In this document: positions 58,701 through 64,000 of the stretch, in pieces
Layout: every line of letters starts with the position of its first letter
Position numbering within the stretch: the first letter of the stretch is position 1
DNA from: Pycnopodia helianthoides
Lineage: Eukaryota > Echinodermata > Asteroidea > Forcipulatida > Asteriidae
NCBI GenBank assembly: GCA_032158295.1
Contig: JASTWB010000040.1
Span: 51,318 to 115,317 of the forward strand
Direction: 5' to 3'
DNA: 64,000 nucleotides
Made by a program: the position numbers and the translations under genes
Notes under the pieces: generated by a model
Told to the model about the DNA's origin: nothing
Database searches by the model: none
The model's input: only the letters and a program-made list of their open reading frames with translations

Positions 58701-61700
58701 AAAAAAAAAATTTAAATTTAAACCAAAAGTGGGCTAATTAAAAGTGAAGAAACACAGTGGGGCCCGTGGAGGATCCCGGTCGGGAAAAAAAAGGTTTTAG
58801 GGGTTTGAGCCCCGAAAAGGTTTCTTATTTTGGAAATTGAAAATTTTAAAATTTAAATTTGAAATTTAAACCCCAAAAAGGGCTAGTTTAAAAGTGTAAG
58901 AGCAGCAGTGGTTCCCCGTGTCAGGAAATCCTATCTGGGAAGAAAAAGGTTTTGGGTTCGAGACCCTTTCTTTTTTTTTTTGGAAAATTTAAAAAAAATA
59001 AAATTTTAAAATTTGGAAAATTTAAAAAACCCCAAAGTAGTCTTTTCAAAAATGGAAGGAGCATTGGTCCCCGTGGTTTTCTCCGAAATCAAAAAAAAAA
59101 AGGGTTTAGGGTTCGAGACCCCGAAGGTTTTTTTTTTTTTTTTGGGAAAAAGAAAAAAAAAATAAAAAATTTAAAAATTTAAAATTTAACCCCAATGGGT
59201 CTAGTAAAAATTTTAAAAGGGAGCAGTGGGGCCCGTGGCAGGGGTCCCGACTCCTTTAAAAAAAGGTTTGGGTTCGAGACCCCGAAAGGGGTTTTTTTTT
59301 TGGGGGGGGTTGAAAAAAAAAAAAAAAAAAAATTGAATTTTTAAACCCAAAAGTGGGGGGTAAAAGTGTAAGAGCGGGAGTGGTCCCTGGCAACTCCCGA
59401 CTTGAAGAAAAAAAGGGTTAGGGTTTGAGACCCGAAAATTCTTATTTTTGGGAAAATTTAAAATTTTTTAAAAAATTTAAATTTTTAAAAATTTTAAACC
59501 CAAAAGTGGTTTAGTCAAAAGTGAAGGCAGCAAATGGGCCCGTTGAGGGCCCCCTTATCTGAAGAAAAAAAGGTTTCCCCGGGGTTCCCAGCCCCTAGGC
59601 TTTCTTATTTTTTTAAAAATTTAAAAAAAAAAATTAAATTTGAAATTTAAAAATGTTAGTTTAAAAATGTAAGGCAGCAGGGGGGGGTTTTAGTGGCAAA
59701 CTCCTGACTTTAAAAATAAAGGTTTAGGGTTCGAAAACCCCTTTTGGTTTTTTTTTTTTGGGAAATTGAAAAAAAAAAAAAAAAAAAATTTTAAAATTTT
59801 AAACCCAAAAGTTGGGGCTAGTAAAAGTGTAAAAAGAGCTTTGGGCCAGGGAAGGGGGGTCCCGACTCTAAGAAAAAGGTTTAGGGTTCGAGAACCCGGA
59901 AGGGGTTTTTTTGGGGGGGGGTTTAAAAAAAAAAAAAAAAAATTTAAATTTAACCCAAAAGTGGCTTTATAAATGGTAAGAGCAGCAGTGGTCCAGTGGA
60001 GGATCCTGCTTGAAAAAAGGTTCCGGGTTTGAGTGAAAGGTTTTTTATTTTTGGGAAAATTTAAAATTTTAAAAAAAATTAAAATTTTAAATTTTTTAAC
60101 CCCAAAAAAGGGCTAGTCAAAAGTTAAAAGCACAGTGGGCCATGGGGGGACTCCTGATCTAAGAAAAAAAGGGTTTAGGGTTCCCAGGGGCCCTGTGGGC
60201 CCTTTTTTATTTTGGAAATTTAAAATAAAAAAAAAATTTAAAATTTAAAAAATTTTAACCCAAAAATGGGCTAGTCAAAGTTAAAAAGGGAGCGTGTTTC
60301 CAAATGGCAGGACTTGACTCTAAAAAAAGGTTCAGGGTTCCGGGCCCCGAAGGGTTTTTTTAATTTTTTAAATTGAAAAAAAATAAAATTTAAATTTTAA
60401 ATTTTAAGAAGTTGTCCGTCAAAAGTGTAAGCCCGCAGTGGGGCCCGTGGAGGATCCCGGTCTAAAAAAAAAGGTTCAGGGTTCGAGACCCCGAGGGTTT
60501 TTTTATTTTTGGGAAAATTTAAAAAAAATAAAATTTAAAATTTTAAAATTTTAACCCCAAAGGGGTTTTAGTAAAAGTTGAGCAGCAGTGGTCCCGTGGA
60601 GGACTCCCGACTCTGAAGAAAAAGGTTCGGGTTGAGCCCCCGTGGCCCCTTTTTTATTTTTGAAATTGAAAAAAAAAAAAAAAAAAATTTTAAATTTTAC
60701 CCAAGTGGTCTAGTCCCAAAGGGGAAAAGGGAGCAGTGGTTCCCGTTGGGAGGGCCCCCGCTTGAAAAAAAAAAATTTAGGGTTTTGAGGCCCGTAGGCT
60801 TTTTATTTTTTGGGAAAATTTAAAAAAAAAAAAATTAAAAAAAAAAAATTTAACCCCAAAATGGGCCCAGTCAAAAATTTAAGGGCACAGTGGTCCCGTG
60901 GAGGAATTGACTCTGAAGAAAAAGGTTCAGGGTTTTGAACCCCTTTAAACTTTTTATTTTGGAAATTGAAAAAAAAATAAAATTTAAAATTTTAAAATTT
61001 AAACCCAAAAATAGTCCCCGTCAAAAGGGGTAGAGCAGCAGTGGTCCCGGGGGGGGGGACCTACCTTTAAGAAAAAGGTTAGGGTTCGAGACCCCTAGGT
61101 TTCTTATTTTGGAAATTTTAAAATAAATAAAAATTTTTTTTGAAAATTTTAACCCCAAGGGAGTTAGTCAAAAAAGGGAAGGGGGCGTGGTTTGTGGCAA
61201 CTCCCGATCTAAAAAAAAAGGGGTTTAAAAGGGGTTTGAGATGAAAGGTTTTTTTTTTTTTTTTTTTTGGGAAAATTTAAAAAAAATAAATTAAATTTGA
61301 AATTTAAAAAACGTGGTTTAGTCAAAAGTGTAAGGCAGCAGTGGTCCGTGGAGGATCCTGACTTAAAAAAAAAAGGGTTGGGTTCAAAACCCTGAAGGGT
61401 TTTTTTTTTTTTGGGAAAATTAAAAAAAAAAAAATTAAATTTTTAAAATTTTTTCCAAAAGGGGTTAGTCAAAAGGGGAAAAGCAGCAGTGGTCCAGTGG
61501 AGGCCCCCGACCGAAGATAAAGGGGTTTAGGGGTTTGAGACCCCCGAAAGGGGGTTTTTTTTTTGGGAAATTTAAAAAAAAAAAAAAAAATTTAAAATTT
61601 TTAACCCCAAGGGGGTCTAGTCAAAAGTAAAAGCAAAAAAGGGGTTCCCCCCCGTGGGGGGATCCTGATTGAAAAAAAAAAATTTTTGGGTTCCCAGATG

Positions 61701-63310
61701 TAGGTTTCTTATTTTTGGGAAATTTAAAATAAAAAAAATTAAATTTGAAAATTTAACCCCCAACGTAGTTTATCAAAAGTGTAAGGGCAGAGTGGTCCGT
61801 GGAGGATCCTGACTCTGAAAAAAAAAGGGTTTAGGGTTCAGCCCGTAGGCTTTCTTTTTTTTGGAAATTGAAAAAATAAAATTAAAAAATTTTAAATTTA
61901 ACCAAAGTAGTTAGTAAAAGTTTTGGACAGCAGTGGTCCATGAGGGGCTCCTACTCAAAGAAAAAGGGGGCAGGGGGCGAGATGGTTTGGTTTTTTTTTT
62001 TTTTTGGAAATTGAAAAAAAATTAAAAATTTAAATTTTAAAATTTTAAACCCCAAGTAGTCTAGTCAAAAATGTAAGAGCAAGCATGGTCTTGGGGAAAT
62101 CCCGATTAAAAAAAAAGGTTGGGTTCGAGGCCCGAAAGGTTTTTTTTTTTTTGAAATTGAAAAAAAAAAAAATTTTAAATTTTAAAAATTTTTTTTAAAA
62201 AAAACGTGGTCAGTAAAAGGAAAAAAAGAGCAGCTGGTTTCCTTTGGGAAAACCCCACTTAAAAAAAAGGTTTTTGGTTCAAAAACCCCGAAGGGGTTTT
62301 TTTTTTTTGGGGAAAATTTAAAAAAAATAAAAAAAATTTTAAATTTAACCCCAACGTGGGTTTTAACAAAGTAAAAGCAGCAGTGGGCCAATGGAGGGGC
62401 TCCTGACTTGAAATAAAGGGTTTAGGGGGTTTGAGACCCCGAAAGGGGGTTTTTAATTTTGGAAAAAAAAAAAAAAAATAAAAAAAAAATTTTAAAATTT
62501 TAACCCCAAATGGGCTAGTCAAAATTTAAGGGGCGAGTGGTCATGGAGGGGTCCGGGTTTACGGGAAAAAAGGGTTTGGGTTCGAGAATGAAAGGGTTTT
62601 TTTTTTTTGGAAAATTTAAAAAAAAAAAAAAAATTTTAAAAATTTTAAACCCAAAGTGGTCTAGGGCAAAAGGGTAAGAGCAGCAGGGTTTCCCGTGGTT
62701 TGGACTCCCATTAAAAAAAAGGGTTAAAGGGGGGGAGATGTAGGTTTTTTTTTTGGGGGGGGGGGGTTTAAAAAAAATAAATTTAAAATTTTAAATTTAA
62801 CCCCAAAAAGTTTAGTAAAAGTGGGAGGGGCCCGCAGTTGGGAGGGCAGGAATCCCAAATTTTGAAGAAAAAGGTTTTTGGGGTTTGGACCCCTTTGGCC
62901 TTTTTATTTTTAAATTGAAAAAAAAATAAAATTTTAAATTTTTAAAAATTTTAAACCCCAACGTAGTTGCAAAAGTTTTAAGGGGCCAGCGGGTCAAATG
63001 GCAAAACTCCCGGGCTCTAAAAAAAAAAGGAAAAGGTTTGAAAACCCGAAAATTTAATTTTTAAATTTTTTAAATTGAAAAAAATTAAATTAAAAATTTT
63101 AAATTTAACCCCCGTTGGGTTGTCAAAATGTAGAGCAACAGTGTTCCCGTGCAGGAACCCGACTAAAAAAAAAAGGTTAGGGTCAAAACCCCGTAGGTTT
63201 TTTTTTTTGGGAAATTTAAAAAAAAATAAAAATTTTAAATTTTTAAATTTAAACCCAAAAGAGGGGCCAGTCAAAAATGGAAAAAAACCAGTGGTCCAGT
63301 GGGAGGGCTC
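41481..63310 (+). repeat. tRNA-like array, heavily degraded consensus
   Basis: The same ~150-bp order persists (GTCAAAAGTGTAAGAGCAG, GGTTCAGGGTTCGAGACC, T run, AT-rich spacer), but bases are replaced so that neighbours merge into homopolymers: GAACG becomes CCCAACG, GTCCAG becomes GGCCCG, and GACTCT becomes GGGTTT. Extreme runs include G tracts at 44,630-44,675 and a C tract of over 40 at 48,147-48,189. All open frames here are Lys/Phe/Pro/Gly-rich artefacts of these runs. No gene can be supported. Confidence 0.85.
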
Positions 63311-64000
63311 CTGACTTGAAGAAAAAGGTTCAGGGTTCGAGACCCTGTAGGTTTTCTTTTTTATTGAAATTGAAATAAAAAAATTAAATTTGAAATTTAA
63401 CCCGAACGTAGTCTAGTCAAAAGTGTAAGAGCAGCAGTGGTCCAGTGCAGGACTCCTGATCTTGAAAAAAAGGGTTCAGGGTTCGAGACCGTAGGTTTCT
63501 TATTTTGAAATTGAAAAAAAAAATTAAAAAAATTTAAATTTAACCCAACGTAGTTTTAGTCAAAAGTGTAAGGAGCGAGTGGTCCAGTGGCAGGACTCTG
63601 ACTCTGAAGAAAGGTTCAGGTTCAGACCTGTAGGTTTCTTATTTTGGAAATGAAAAAAAATAAATTAAATTTGAAAATTTAACCAAGTAGTTAGTCAAAG
63701 TGTAGGGGCACAGTGGGCCTGCAGGTCCGATTAAAAGGGAAAAGGGGTTAGGTTCGAACCCCTAGGTTTTTTTTTTTTTAAATTTAAAAAAATAAAATTT
63801 TAAATTTGAAAATTTTAACCCCAACGTAGTTGTCAAAAGTGAAAAAGCACAGGGCAGTGGCAACCGACTTAAAAAAAAAGTTAAGGGTTTTGAACCCCGG
63901 GGTTTTTTTTTGGAAATTTAAAAAAATAAAAAATTAAATAAATTTAACCCAAAATAGTTATCAAAAGTTAAAAGCAGCAGTGGTCCCGTGGGGGTTGACC
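63311..64000 (+). repeat. tRNA-like array, partly recovered units to the window end
   Basis: Units at about 63,310-63,660 again closely match the clean consensus, including GGTTCGAGACCCTGTAGG and GAACGTAGTCTAGTCAAAAG. The last 350 bp are degraded again. The array runs off the window. Confidence 0.85.

Noticed and set aside
44483..63314. Many Lys/Phe/Pro/Gly-rich open frames
   Set aside because: They come from homopolymer runs in the degraded array, shift frame from unit to unit, and have no conserved residues.

Overview
This is eukaryotic, non-genic, repeat-dense DNA from an animal. It has GT-AG introns with conserved phases, THAP zinc fingers, the cytoplasmic domain of P2X7 receptors in a stand-alone gene, several cut-and-paste transposon families with clear target-site duplications (TSDs), and frequent TACATGTA-like words. 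A marine invertebrate is likely, perhaps an echinoderm or other deuterostome, but that is an impression and not proof. I see no intact conventional host gene.

Layout. (1) Positions 1-38,500 form one large, nested inverted repeat. The left arm starts with a ~300-bp satellite (1-2,260), then a second tandem family (2,261-2,890 and 6,435-7,480), then non-satellite sequence (7,481-8,090 and 14,340-16,460). The right arm carries the same blocks in reverse order and on the opposite strand: 29,800-32,690, 32,690-33,310, 33,310-34,900, and satellite at 34,905-38,500. (2) The segment from about 7,701 to 22,059 is followed by an almost identical 8.1-kb tandem copy at 22,060-30,161. (3) Later insertions sit inside this framework, each with a readable empty site or TSD: element 1 (2,895-6,434, TTAA), element 2 (8,091-14,339, TTAA), a THAP-bearing P-like element with an 8-bp TSD (17,018-18,591 and its copy at 25,121-26,692), TTAA-flanked MITEs, and a piggyBac-like element in the right arm (31,527-32,391). 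(4) From 38,501 to the end lies a ~150-bp tandem array whose unit contains a tRNA-like sequence with perfect A and B boxes. It is clean to about 41,480, then heavily corrupted by homopolymer-like changes to about 63,310, then cleaner again.

The most interesting coding signal is in elements 1 and 2. These have unrelated terminal repeats but the same layout: a THAP DNA-binding gene reading inward from the left end and a three-exon P2X7-intracellular-domain gene reading inward from the right end. TTAA target sites plus THAP suggest the Kolobok superfamily, but no DDE transposase is visible in either. Every one of these genes carries at least one frameshift or stop, so they are either decayed or damaged by consensus errors.
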